This document shows, one piece after another, positions 26,520 through 33,874 of a stretch of 38,086 nt of DNA. Positions within the stretch are counted from its first letter, which is position 1. Each line of letters starts with the position of its first letter. Origin of the DNA: Bacteroidota bacterium (GTDB taxonomy: Bacteria; Bacteroidota; Bacteroidia; Bacteroidales; GCA-2748055); contig JAHEEC010000034.1 in assembly GCA_024640885.1 (NCBI GenBank), positions 1-38,086 on the forward strand. Reading direction: 5' to 3'. The notes under the pieces were generated by a model. The model ran no database searches and was not told where the DNA came from. It saw only the letters and a list, made by a program, of their open reading frames with translations. The position numbers and the translations under genes are program-made.

Positions 26520-27581
26520 TCATTTGTAGATTAAATTTTGTTCGTTCAGGTATAGATCAAGCCCCGTATCACCGATATGAATTGAATCATCAGGAGTTTT
26601 TAGAATGGTTGGAGCTCTGACTCCCTGGCTAAAGAACATATTACCCGTAAAGACCCTTGCCTCGTCCCAGAGACCTTCCTTCAGAAATGATTCAAGCAAC
26701 CTGGCTCCGCCCTCCACTAAAACCGATATGATATGCTGTTCATACAACTCCTCCAGAAGGTCACTCAATCCATACGACGGGTCCACCTGAATCCTTCGGG
26801 TCCTGCCTGTATAATATCCCTTCTCTCCTGTAAATACAATGGTTTCCTGTTTCCCGTTGAGGATATTTGCGCTTTTTGAAATCCTTCCATTCCTGTCTAT
26901 GGTAACCCGAACCGGATCATCTCCGGTCCATCTTCTGACGTTCAAATGGGGATTATCGGTAATGACCGTATTGGTCCCCACCATAATTGCCGCCTCCTCT
27001 GAACGCCACTTGTGCACAAGGGTTCTGCTCAATTCCCCGGCTATCCAGTTAGGTCCTACCGGGTCCCCGGGTTCCCTTTCCAGGTCCATAAAACCGTCAG
27101 CTGTCTGGGCCCACTTCAGAATCACGTAAGGCCTTTTCTGCTTCAGGTAAAGGAAAAATCGGCGATTCGTGTAAAAACCCTCCCCTTCAAGGCATCCCGA
27201 TTCAATATGGATCCCTGCAGCTTCCATTTGTCTCACACCCGCTCCATTGACACTGGGAAAGGGATCCAGGTTTGATATGACTACCCGCCCAATACCCTTT
27301 TGAGTAATCAGCATTGAGCATGGTGGCGTCTTTCCATGATGGGCGCATGGTTCCAGGCTGCAGTAAAGTGTTGACTCAGCCAGGAGAGATGGGTCTTTCA
27401 CGGAGCGAATGGCGTTTACCTCGGCATGCGGGCCTCCGAATTCATGGTGGTAACCCTCCCCTATGATCCGGTTCTGATGCACAATCACACAACCCACCAG
27501 GGGATTGGTATGCGTGAATCCCAGTCCCTTCCTTGCCAGTTCGAAACAACGGCGCATGTATATTTCGTCCCTATCAGACAA
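26520..27581 (-). CDS. ribD: Riboflavin biosynthesis bifunctional deaminase/reductase RibD
   Basis: 353 residues. N-terminal cytidine-deaminase-like domain (~1-145) with zinc site H52-A-E54 (GGPHAEVNAI), C79 (LEPCAHHGKTPPC) and C88, then the RibD C-terminal reductase (~150-353; YVILKWAQTADGF, ILVEGGARLLESFL-like). It converts the pyrimidine from GTP cyclohydrolase II in two steps toward riboflavin. The longest frame starts with TTG at 27581, which retains the family-conserved EIYMRRCFELA segment; an ATG at 27557 would cut into it, so TTG is preferred. Divergent from prmC across 31 bases. No other rib genes are nearby. Confidence 0.94.
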   Translation of the reverse strand: MSDRDEIYMRRCFELARKGLGFTHTNPLVGCVIVHQNRIIGEGYHHEFGGPHAEVNAIRSVKDPSLLAESTLYCSLEPCAHHGKTPPCSMLITQKGIGRVVISNLDPFPSVNGAGVRQMEAAGIHIESGCLEGEGFYTNRRFFLYLKQKRPYVILKWAQTADGFMDLEREPGDPVGPNWIAGELSRTLVHKWRSEEAAIMVGTNTVITDNPHLNVRRWTGDDPVRVTIDRNGRISKSANILNGKQETIVFTGEKGYYTGRTRRIQVDPSYGLSDLLEELYEQHIISVLVEGGARLLESFLKEGLWDEARVFTGNMFFSQGVRAPTILKTPDDSIHIGDTGLDLYLNEQNLIYK

Positions 27582-27612
27582 TTGAAATCCGCTTTATTGC
27601 TATTTTTGATTC

Positions 27613-28473
27613 ATGCTCCAAAATCGTGCCACCCTTCAACAGACCAGGTTTTACCTCCTTAAGGAGCTTCGGCAAGTATATTCTGAGCTTGAAGCTGAAT
27701 CCATCGCCCGGATCATTCTGGAACACACAGGATTTAAGACGAACGACTGGTTGATGGATCCACAGAAGGTTCCCGGAGTTGAAATCATGACACAAATTAA
27801 TGAAATTGTAACCGATATTCATACAGGTAAGCCCATTCAATATATACTTGGCTACACCCGGTTCTGTGACCTGAAGCTCACCCTGAATGAACATGTACTG
27901 ATCCCGAGGCCCGAAACCGAGGAGATGGTTCTAAAAATAATTGATAACCATCCCATTCAAACCGGCCATATCCTGGATGTGGGAACCGGATCGGGATGCA
28001 TTGCCCTGGCCCTTAAAGCACACTTTACGGAATCGGCCGTTTCAGGAATGGATTTAAATCTGAACGCACTTGAAACCGCAGCAAATAATGGCCGCCTCAA
28101 CGGACTTGATGTGAAATGGTTCAAGGGGGATATGAGGCATTCGGAATCCTGGTCCAGCCTGGACCAGTTGGATATGATCGCCAGCAATCCACCCTATGTG
28201 CTTCGCAGTGAGGGTGAGGTAATGCAGGCCAATGTGCTTAATTTTGAACCGGGCAGCGCCTTATTCGTGGAAGATTCCGATCCCCTGGAGTTTTATGATG
28301 CCATCGCAAAACACGGCATTAAGAAACTGAAGGCGCATGGAACGATCTGGGTAGAGATCAATGAAAGGTTCGGGGCCGAAACCGCCCACCTGTTTGCTGG
28401 ATACGGATTCCGGCAGGTAACCATATTGAAAGATATACATGAAAAGGAAAGATTCATCAGGGCAGAAAAGTGA
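27613..28473 (+). CDS. prmC: Peptide chain release factor N5-glutamine methyltransferase
   Basis: 286 residues. N-terminal helical bundle (~1-80) that docks the release factor, GKPIQYILGYTRFCDL and LIPRPETEEMV linker, then the SAM-binding domain with motif I ILDVGTGSGCIALAL and the catalytic ASNPPYV. It methylates the Gln of the GGQ motif in RF1 and RF2. The RF2 gene lies two genes downstream on the same strand, so enzyme and substrate are neighbours. Its 3' end overlaps recX by 35 bases. Confidence 0.96.
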   Translation: MLQNRATLQQTRFYLLKELRQVYSELEAESIARIILEHTGFKTNDWLMDPQKVPGVEIMTQINEIVTDIHTGKPIQYILGYTRFCDLKLTLNEHVLIPRPETEEMVLKIIDNHPIQTGHILDVGTGSGCIALALKAHFTESAVSGMDLNLNALETAANNGRLNGLDVKWFKGDMRHSESWSSLDQLDMIASNPPYVLRSEGEVMQANVLNFEPGSALFVEDSDPLEFYDAIAKHGIKKLKAHGTIWVEINERFGAETAHLFAGYGFRQVTILKDIHEKERFIRAEK

Positions 28474-28936
28474 GGCCGTGGATTTTAAAGCGGCCCTCAG
28501 GAGGGCCGCTGAGCTGTGCAGCAGGCAGGAACAATGTACCGCTCAGATCAGGGAGAAGTTGAAAAGATGGAATTTAGATGATGAAGATGTGGAGAGGATC
28601 CTGGAAAAATTGCAGGATGAAAGGTTCATTGATGACCAAAGGTATGCCTCTTTCTTCGTGAAAGATAAATTCAAAATTAACCAGTGGGGCAAGGTAAAGA
28701 TCGCTTACATGCTTCGACAAAAGGGAATCCGGGAGAACGATATCCAGGAGGCTCTGAATCAGATCGATGAAGACACATACTTCCAGTGTTGTGCGGCGCT
28801 GATCCAGCGCAAATCAGCCTCCCTGAAGGAAAAAAACCTGTTTGCACGGAAAGGGAAACTTTACAAATTTGCTGCAGGACGTGGATTTGAACCAGACCTG
28901 ATTCAAAGGGTACTGCATACGACCGGCGGGGTGTGA
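28439..28936 (+). CDS. recX: RecX family regulatory protein
   Basis: 165 residues made of repeated three-helix modules (AALRRAAELCSRQEQCTAQIREKL; VERILEKLQDERFIDDQRYASFFV; VKIAYMLRQKGI), the RecX layout. RecX binds RecA filaments and limits recombinase activity. The start ATG lies inside the 3' end of prmC, a 35-base overlap that suggests translational coupling. No recA is in the window. Confidence 0.92.
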   Translation: MKRKDSSGQKSEAVDFKAALRRAAELCSRQEQCTAQIREKLKRWNLDDEDVERILEKLQDERFIDDQRYASFFVKDKFKINQWGKVKIAYMLRQKGIRENDIQEALNQIDEDTYFQCCAALIQRKSASLKEKNLFARKGKLYKFAAGRGFEPDLIQRVLHTTGGV

Positions 28937-28962
28937 TTCCAATCTTCTCCGGAATTCTTTTC

Positions 28963-28970
28963 TATCTTTG
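28963..28970 (+). promoter_or_regulatory. Candidate -7 element of prfB (TATCTTTG)
   Basis: Exact match to TAnnTTTG, 17 bases before the prfB ATG. No convincing TTTG -33 partner at 19-21 bases, so the promoter call is tentative. Confidence 0.45.
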
Positions 28971-28986
28971 CTTAAAATCAAATCTT

Positions 28987-30076
28987 ATGATTACATCAGA
29001 CCAGATCAAAGATCTGAATGAGCGCCTGGCTGCGTTAAGGAGGCATCTTTGACGTGGATGGCAAAACCATCCAGATTGAAGAGGAGGAGCAACGGACGCA
29101 GGACCCCGGCTTTTGGAACGACCCCAAATCTGCAGAGGAGCAATTAAGGAAAATTGCACGGCTTAAAAGCTGGGTGGATGATTATCACCAGGTAAGGATC
29201 GCCGTGGAGGACCTCAATGTGCTCGTGGAATTTCTTGAAGCGGGAGAGTCCTCCCAGGAGGAGGTGGCCGCGCAGTTTAAAACATCCTTTCTCCTTACCG
29301 AGGACCTGGAATCCAAAAACATGCTTCGCAACGATGAGGACAGTCTCGGTGCCATCCTGAAGATTAATTCCGGGGCAGGAGGAACCGAAAGCCAGGACTG
29401 GGCTGAAATGCTCATGCGAATGTACATCCGATACGGAGAGAAGCACAAATTCAAGGTCAAGGAACTCCACCTGTTGCAGGGGGATGAAGCGGGCATAAAA
29501 TCGGTGACCCTTGAATTCACAGGGGAATATGCCTACGGGTTCCTGAAAAGCGAAACGGGGGTACACCGGCTTGTGCGACTCTCCCCTTTTGATTCCAACA
29601 ACAGGAGACACACCTCCTTCGCCTCCGTCTTTGTCACACCGGTCATCGATGAATCCATAGAAATAGTCGTAAATCAGGCCGACATAGAATGGGACACTTT
29701 CAGGTCCGGAGGTGCCGGAGGTCAAAATGTCAACAAGGTAGAAACCGGTGTGCGCGTCCGGCACCTTCCCACCGGAATCACGGTGGATAATACAGAAACC
29801 CGTTCACAACTTAAAAACAGGGAGAATGCCATGCGGATCCTTAAATCTCACCTGTATGAGATCGAACTGCAGAAGAAAAGGGAAAAGCAGGCTGAAATAG
29901 AAGGGAATAAGATGAAGATAGAATGGGGTTCGCAGATCCGCAATTATGTGCTTCATCCATATAAGCTGGTCAAGGATCTCCGCACAAACCTTGAAACAGG
30001 CAACGTACAATCGGTGCTGGATGGAGAGCTTGACCCTTTTATTAAATCATACCTGATGGAGTTCGGCGGAAGTTAA
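28987..30076 (+). CDS. prfB: Peptide chain release factor 2, programmed +1 frameshift
   Basis: Encoded in two frames: 28987-29049 (21 codons from [24 protein letters not shown]) stops at TGA 29050-29052, and translation resumes in the +1 frame at GAC 29051, skipping one base, to 30076. The total is 362 residues, normal for RF2. The slip site CTT-TGA-C is identical to the E. coli prfB site, and TAAGGAGG (29036-29043) lies three bases before CTT. The RF2 tripeptide SPF (199-201) marks UGA/UAA recognition, and GGQ (244-246) is the peptidyl-hydrolysis motif. Autoregulation is expected: low RF2 lets the ribosome pause at UGA and shift. Without the frameshift the upstream frame would look like a separate short peptide. 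Confidence 0.96.
29036..29053 (+). promoter_or_regulatory. prfB recoding signal: internal Shine-Dalgarno plus CTTTGAC slip site
   Basis: TAAGGAGG is a full 8-base complement to the standard 16S anti-Shine-Dalgarno (CCUCCUUA). It is followed by CAT and then CTT TGA C. The three-base spacing equals that of the E. coli recoding site. Confidence 0.93.
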
Positions 30077-30091
30077 TCCCCGCAAAGAAGA

Positions 30092-30146
30092 GGCTGTCTT
30101 AGAAGCATCCCCTCAGAAGATTGAAGGTGCAACTTTTAAGACAGCC
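30092..30146. repeat. Inverted repeat GGCTGTCTTA...TAAGACAGCC, MITE-like or terminator
   Basis: Perfect 10-base arms at 30092-30101 and 30137-30146, extendable inward to 14 pairs with one G-T wobble (AGAAG/CTTTT). The loop is 27 bases. The GGCTGTCTTA end resembles terminal repeats of some Bacteroidota transposable elements, but I see no transposase and no clear target duplication. It lies between the converging prfB and DsrE-type genes and could also terminate transcription in either direction. Confidence 0.6.
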
Positions 30147-30173
30147 CCGGTAAATATTCGGAAATGGGTGTGG

Positions 30174-30677
30174 CTATGTAAAGATGATCTGGGTGTTCTC
30201 ACCACCGCACATGGCATAGAATTCTCCAACGGTCAGCACGGCCTTTACCTCATCCCACAAATCCTCCTTCTCAAGCTTGAACATGTCCATGGCCAGTTTA
30301 CAGGCAAAGATCTCACCTCCACCGGCTGTGATCATCTCCAGGAACTCATCCACAGGAGGAATATCAAGCTTCTCCATGGAACTTTTCATCATCGCAGATA
30401 CACCTGCCTCCACCCCGGGGAGGATCCCGAGAATGGTCGGAAATGGCAGTCCACCCGGCGCCCTCATGGCCGGATTTCCCACGGTTGCGGTCTTGATCCT
30501 GTTCATTTGCTTTTTGGTGATGGCGTCCAGCCCGAAGAAGGTGAAGAAGACCTTTGCTTCAATACCCTCCATTACGGCCCCGTTGGCCATTACCAGTGTA
30601 GCATACACATCTTCAATAGTGCCCTTGGCACATATGATGCATACCTTTTTTAAAGGTGTCTCATTATTAGCTGTCAT
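30174..30677 (-). CDS. DsrE/DsrF-like sulfurtransferase family protein (DsrE2 type)
   Basis: 167 residues, cytoplasmic. The N-terminal KKVCIICAKGTIEDVYATLVMA carries C13 and C16, and the C-terminal half has GGGEIFACKLAMDMF with C126 and GEFYAMCGG with C157. C126 aligns with the conserved persulfide-carrying Cys of DsrE proteins. The 167-residue length and GNPAMRAPGGLPFP loop fit the DsrE2 subgroup. These proteins relay sulfane sulfur between partners. It is the last gene of a four-gene operon behind a DsrC/TusE gene (18-base gap). Confidence 0.9.
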   Translation of the reverse strand: MTANNETPLKKVCIICAKGTIEDVYATLVMANGAVMEGIEAKVFFTFFGLDAITKKQMNRIKTATVGNPAMRAPGGLPFPTILGILPGVEAGVSAMMKSSMEKLDIPPVDEFLEMITAGGGEIFACKLAMDMFKLEKEDLWDEVKAVLTVGEFYAMCGGENTQIIFT

Positions 30678-30695
30678 GGTTGTTGATTTATAAGG

Positions 30696-31007
30696 TTATA
30701 CACAACTTGCGGGTTTTGGGATCCCTGCAAATTTGGATGAGAGTTTCAATGGCCCCCCGGGGAAAAGCTGGTACAATCCTTTGATATCCACAATTCCGGA
30801 TTTGCCCACTTTCCTGATGGTAAGGGTCTCTCCCTTGGCACTGCTGTTGCGAAGAAACTCCAGCACCTCATAGTGTTTGTCGGTGAGTTCTATTCCGTCT
30901 TCTTTGGCCAGCGCTGCAGCCACCTCCCTGGTCCACTGGGAAGCATCCTTCATGTATCCCTCATCGGTAACTTCAATGGTTTTACCTGCAATGGTTTTTT
31001 GTGTCAT
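30696..31007 (-). CDS. DsrC/TusE family sulfur carrier, single-cysteine form
   Basis: 103 residues, the normal length. Family motifs are DEGYMKDASQWTREVA, ELTDKHYEVLEFLR and the flexible C-terminal arm FAGIPKPASCV. The penultimate C102 is the universal sulfur-binding Cys. Eleven residues upstream, where true DsrC has its second Cys, this protein has S91, so it resembles TusE-type carriers and not the trisulfide-forming DsrC of sulfite reductase. In E. coli TusE passes sulfur from TusBCD to MnmA for tRNA thiolation; here the DsrE2 neighbour is the likely donor and the acceptor is not in the window. Confidence 0.92.
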   Translation of the reverse strand: MTQKTIAGKTIEVTDEGYMKDASQWTREVAAALAKEDGIELTDKHYEVLEFLRNSSAKGETLTIRKVGKSGIVDIKGLYQLFPGGPLKLSSKFAGIPKPASCV

Positions 31008-31028
31008 AATAATTTAATTTATAGGTTG

Positions 31029-31697
31029 TTAACTAATTGTATTTTTACTCATATTTTTCATAAAGGTGACAAAGAACCCAAGAGCCTTTTTCATTTCCGG
31101 CTTATTCATCTCCCGCATTACCTTGAGAATGGAGTATGATGGAATATCATTCATCTCCAGGTTTGCAAATACCTTCACCGCATTGTCCACTGATCTCAAC
31201 ATATCGGGTTGGGTCAGGTTCTTCACCGTATCCAGGATGGCCACCACGTTATCGGCCAGCATTTGCATATCCTCTACGCCATAGTGCGAAACCACATTAT
31301 CCACAATGCGTCCAAATTCCCTCATGAAATCGAAATACCCCTTTTCCTCAAACTCCTGGAATTTCCTGGTGGTATCGATAATCACCTCGTTGACAATGGG
31401 ACCTGCATCCTTCATCAGATCCATGGCACTTCCCAGGGTGTCAAGCATGGTATTGAAATTTCCAATATTCCGGGCCACCCTTAATCCCAGCTCCCTCAAT
31501 TCATCTGGATCCAGGACCACCTCGTGATCATCCAGGGCTTTTACAGTGGAATCGTACGCATCCTTTCCGATGATGGAAACATCCGAAATAAGATCATCCA
31601 CCGCCTCAGATTTCAGTCTCTGCTGGTTGACATATTCCAGGATCATATCGACCTTCTGGTTCAATTCAGCAATCTGGTTTGTCATATTTTCCGCCAT
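31029..31697 (-). CDS. DUF1641 domain-containing protein
   Basis: 222 residues, all-helical and acidic, no signal peptide. N-terminal coiled stretch (AELNQKVDMILEYVNQQRLKSE), then repeated amphipathic helices and the DUF1641 region near the C-terminus (~130-220; MLADNVVAILDTVKNLTQPDML, LKVMREMNKPEMKKALGFFVTFM). This family is often found next to sulfide:quinone oxidoreductase-like flavoproteins, as here. Biochemical role unknown; it may be a peripheral partner or membrane adaptor for the flavoprotein. Seven bases after the flavoprotein stop. Confidence 0.88.
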   Translation of the reverse strand: MAENMTNQIAELNQKVDMILEYVNQQRLKSEAVDDLISDVSIIGKDAYDSTVKALDDHEVVLDPDELRELGLRVARNIGNFNTMLDTLGSAMDLMKDAGPIVNEVIIDTTRKFQEFEEKGYFDFMREFGRIVDNVVSHYGVEDMQMLADNVVAILDTVKNLTQPDMLRSVDNAVKVFANLEMNDIPSYSILKVMREMNKPEMKKALGFFVTFMKNMSKNTIS

Positions 31698-31704
31698 CTT
31701 GAAG

Positions 31705-32946
31705 TCAGTTTACCGGGGTTGTTTTCTTTCCTGCCATGGTCATGTGTGCCTCAATAGGCATCTCCTTGCCTCTCAGTAAGATATGCCAGTATATCCAGCG
31801 GAAGATCAATTTGCCGTAATGATTGATCTTGGTGTTTTTCAGCAATCCGAAGGGCCCGATCCCGGGAAGCGGGAAGGTCCCGGGCAGGGGCTCTGTGTCG
31901 TAATTGAAATCGATCAGTGCACCCTTGCCATATCCGGTCTCAATGTAGCAGTTGGCATGGCCATCAAATTTTGCAGTAAGCGGACGATTCTCGATGGCAC
32001 TCATGATATTCTCAAAGAGGATCTCTGCAGCGAAGTGCGCCACCGATCCGGCCTTGGAAGTAGGTATGTTGGAGGCATCCCCCAGCACAAAAATATTCTC
32101 ATGCTTTTTGGACTGCAGGGTCTCCTTATCGGTCTCCACGTAATTCATATCATCTCCCAGTCCGCTTCTCTCGATCATTTCAGAGCCCATGTTTACGGGA
32201 ACAATGGTGAGGACGTCAAAGGGGATCTCCACTTCGTCAAAGGACTTGATCACCTTTTTCTCGTTGTCCACACTCTCCAGGTAAAAGTCCGGAACAACCT
32301 TGATGTTCTTCTCTTCCAGCAGCTGGCTCAACATTTTCGTGGCGATCGGTTTTGTGAAGGCCCCCGGAAGAGGGGTAACAAAAGTGATGTCCACTTTGTC
32401 CCGCAAGCCCTTCTCGGTAAAATAAGCCTCAGCCAGGCAAACAAACTCGATGGGGGCCACCGGGCACTTGAATGGCAGTTCGGAGATACACATGACCAGT
32501 TTTCCACCCTCCCATGTTTTAAAGAAGCGCTGCAGCGCAACTGCCCCTTCGATGGTGTAAAAATCGAAGATGCTTTTGTACCACTCCTCTCCCAGCAACC
32601 CCGGTGTTTCGTCGGGCCTGGTCTGGGTACCGGTGGCAATGATCATAAAATCGTAACGAAGGGAGGTCCCGTCTGTCAGTAAAACCCTGTTTTCCTCACC
32701 CTCAATGCGGTCAATCTCCTGGTAGATCACCTTTACCCCCGAGGGAAAGAAATCCCCCTTGGGCTTGATCACATCGGACCTGTTATAGATCCCAAAGGGA
32801 ATGAACAGGAATCCTGGCTGGTAATAATGAGTTTTGTGCTGGTCCACCAGGGTTATCTCCCACTCCTGTCGGTCCAGTGCCTTGAAGAGCTTATTTGCCA
32901 TCATGGTCCCTGCGGTTCCTCCCCCCAGTATTAAAATCTTTTTCAT
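31705..32946 (-). CDS. Sulfide:quinone oxidoreductase-like FAD flavoprotein
   Basis: 413 residues. FAD Rossmann motif ILGGGTAGTMMANKL at 5-19, second FAD contact FVLGDASNIPTSKAGSVAH (~286-304), and conserved aromatic stretch HYYQPGFLFIPFG. Two cysteines sit where sulfide:quinone oxidoreductases keep their redox pair: C161 (PFKCPVAP) and C333 (HANCYIETG). The C-terminal ~380-410 contains amphipathic hydrophobic residues (KLIFRWIYWHILLRG) for monotopic membrane attachment near quinones. Predicted reaction: oxidise sulfide to polysulfide or sulfane sulfur, reducing quinone. It is the first gene of the operon and divergent from a Crp/Fnr regulator. Confidence 0.9.
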   Translation of the reverse strand: MKKILILGGGTAGTMMANKLFKALDRQEWEITLVDQHKTHYYQPGFLFIPFGIYNRSDVIKPKGDFFPSGVKVIYQEIDRIEGEENRVLLTDGTSLRYDFMIIATGTQTRPDETPGLLGEEWYKSIFDFYTIEGAVALQRFFKTWEGGKLVMCISELPFKCPVAPIEFVCLAEAYFTEKGLRDKVDITFVTPLPGAFTKPIATKMLSQLLEEKNIKVVPDFYLESVDNEKKVIKSFDEVEIPFDVLTIVPVNMGSEMIERSGLGDDMNYVETDKETLQSKKHENIFVLGDASNIPTSKAGSVAHFAAEILFENIMSAIENRPLTAKFDGHANCYIETGYGKGALIDFNYDTEPLPGTFPLPGIGPFGLLKNTKINHYGKLIFRWIYWHILLRGKEMPIEAHMTMAGKKTTPVN

Positions 32947-33003
32947 AATTTTGCTGTTTGTTTTATAATGAGTTAAGCAGTTGAAAACAATATTCCCGAT
33001 TTG

Positions 33004-33021
33004 CTGTTACAAAAATAACAG
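33004..33021. promoter_or_regulatory. Palindrome CTGTTA-N6-TAACAG, candidate Crp/Fnr operator
   Basis: Perfect 6-base arms with a 6-base spacer, the size and symmetry expected for a Crp/Fnr dimer site. It lies in the intergenic region shared by the sulfur operon and the Crp/Fnr gene. On the minus strand a TATTTTTG sequence (33010-33017), matching TAnnTTTG, lies inside it, so binding could occlude the operon promoter. Whether this regulator binds here is inferred from position. Confidence 0.6.
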
Positions 33022-33066
33022 TGTATGTTCAGATTTTTTTGTCTCGTGATATGATAAATGTCACTA

Positions 33067-33082
33067 CATGATATCTATCATG
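33067..33082. promoter_or_regulatory. Palindrome CATGAT-N4-ATCATG
   Basis: Perfect 6-base arms, 4-base spacer, 37 bases before the regulator's start codon. The N4 spacing recalls Fnr boxes (TTGAT-N4-ATCAA), but the outer bases differ. It may be an autoregulatory site. Confidence 0.45.
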
Positions 33083-33118
33083 CCGGAATATGTTGGTCAG
33101 CATTAATTAACGCTCCAT

Positions 33119-33805
33119 ATGGACCCCCGCTGCACCTGTGAATTATGTGAATTGAAAGGCCTTTTCTTCGACAATCTTGAAGGAGACCACCTGGATATGC
33201 TCTGCTCCGGTAAGGTGGAAAAGGAGTATGCAAAGGGAGAAACCATCCTCAAGGAGGATACCATGATCAATGAATTTTCCTACCTGAAAAGTGGATTGGT
33301 AAAATTGTTTCGAACAGACAGTTCCGGGAAGGAGCAGATCATAACCATTGCCAAACCCTATGATTATGTAAGCCTCTTAAGTGTATTCTCCAACGATCAA
33401 TACAATTATTCTGTTTCGGCGCTTGAAGATTCTGTCACCTGCAATATCAAGATGGAAGATGTAAGGAGCATTGTACGTGACAATGGAGTACTGGCCCTGA
33501 ACCTGTTGAAAAAAATGAGCAAGGTCGCCGACAAGATCATTCTTGATTCGGTGGAAATCAGGACAAAGCATCTGCGGGGTCGTGTGGCCTTTCTGCTGAT
33601 CCACTTTTCACATGAGATCTATCACAGCCCTGAATTCGATCTCCCCCTGAGCAGAAAAGAGATGGCCGAATATGTGGGAATGACCACCGAGAACGTGATC
33701 CGCACCCTGAGCGAATTCCGGAGAGACGGCATCCTTAAGATCTATGGGAAGACCATCCAGATCGTAAATATGGACAGCCTCAAATCCATCGCTGATTTCG
33801 GTTGA
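33119..33805 (+). CDS. Crp/Fnr family transcription regulator with N-terminal cysteine cluster
   Basis: 228 residues. A cyclic-nucleotide-binding-like sensor domain (~20-140; KGETILKEDTMINEFSYLKSGLVKL), a dimerisation helix, and a winged HTH (~177-215; LSRKEMAEYVGMTTENVIRTLSEF). C5, C7 and C10 at the N-terminus, C29 and C107 give four or more cysteines that could hold an Fe-S cluster as in Fnr (C20, C23, C29, C122 in E. coli), though the spacing differs. It is divergent from the sulfur operon with two palindromes between. Predicted role: controlling the operon in response to oxygen, NO or sulfide. The sensing chemistry is inferred. Confidence 0.92.
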   Translation: MDPRCTCELCELKGLFFDNLEGDHLDMLCSGKVEKEYAKGETILKEDTMINEFSYLKSGLVKLFRTDSSGKEQIITIAKPYDYVSLLSVFSNDQYNYSVSALEDSVTCNIKMEDVRSIVRDNGVLALNLLKKMSKVADKIILDSVEIRTKHLRGRVAFLLIHFSHEIYHSPEFDLPLSRKEMAEYVGMTTENVIRTLSEFRRDGILKIYGKTIQIVNMDSLKSIADFG

Positions 33806-33874
33806 TTTACCGGATCCACTTCTGTTATCAATTTCACATCCTAGTTACAATTTATCACTAATTGTGCCTAATAT

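Noticed and set aside
28987-29052. A separate 21-codon small peptide gene ending in TGA upstream of prfB
   Set aside because: The CTTTGAC slip site, internal Shine-Dalgarno and continuity of RF2 sequence in the +1 frame show it is the first part of prfB.
30696-31007. DsrC as evidence for dissimilatory sulfate/sulfite reduction
   Set aside because: The second arm Cys is missing and no dsrAB, dsrMKJOP or apr genes are seen.
31783-32682. 299-codon plus-strand open frame opposite the SQR-like gene
   Set aside because: It is antisense to a well-supported flavoprotein, has no recognisable domain, and its residue pattern reflects the opposite strand's codon use.
33046-33064. GTGA-N11-TCAC as a Crp site
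   Set aside because: Spacing is too long for the Crp TGTGA-N6-TCACA layout, with short arms in AT-rich DNA.
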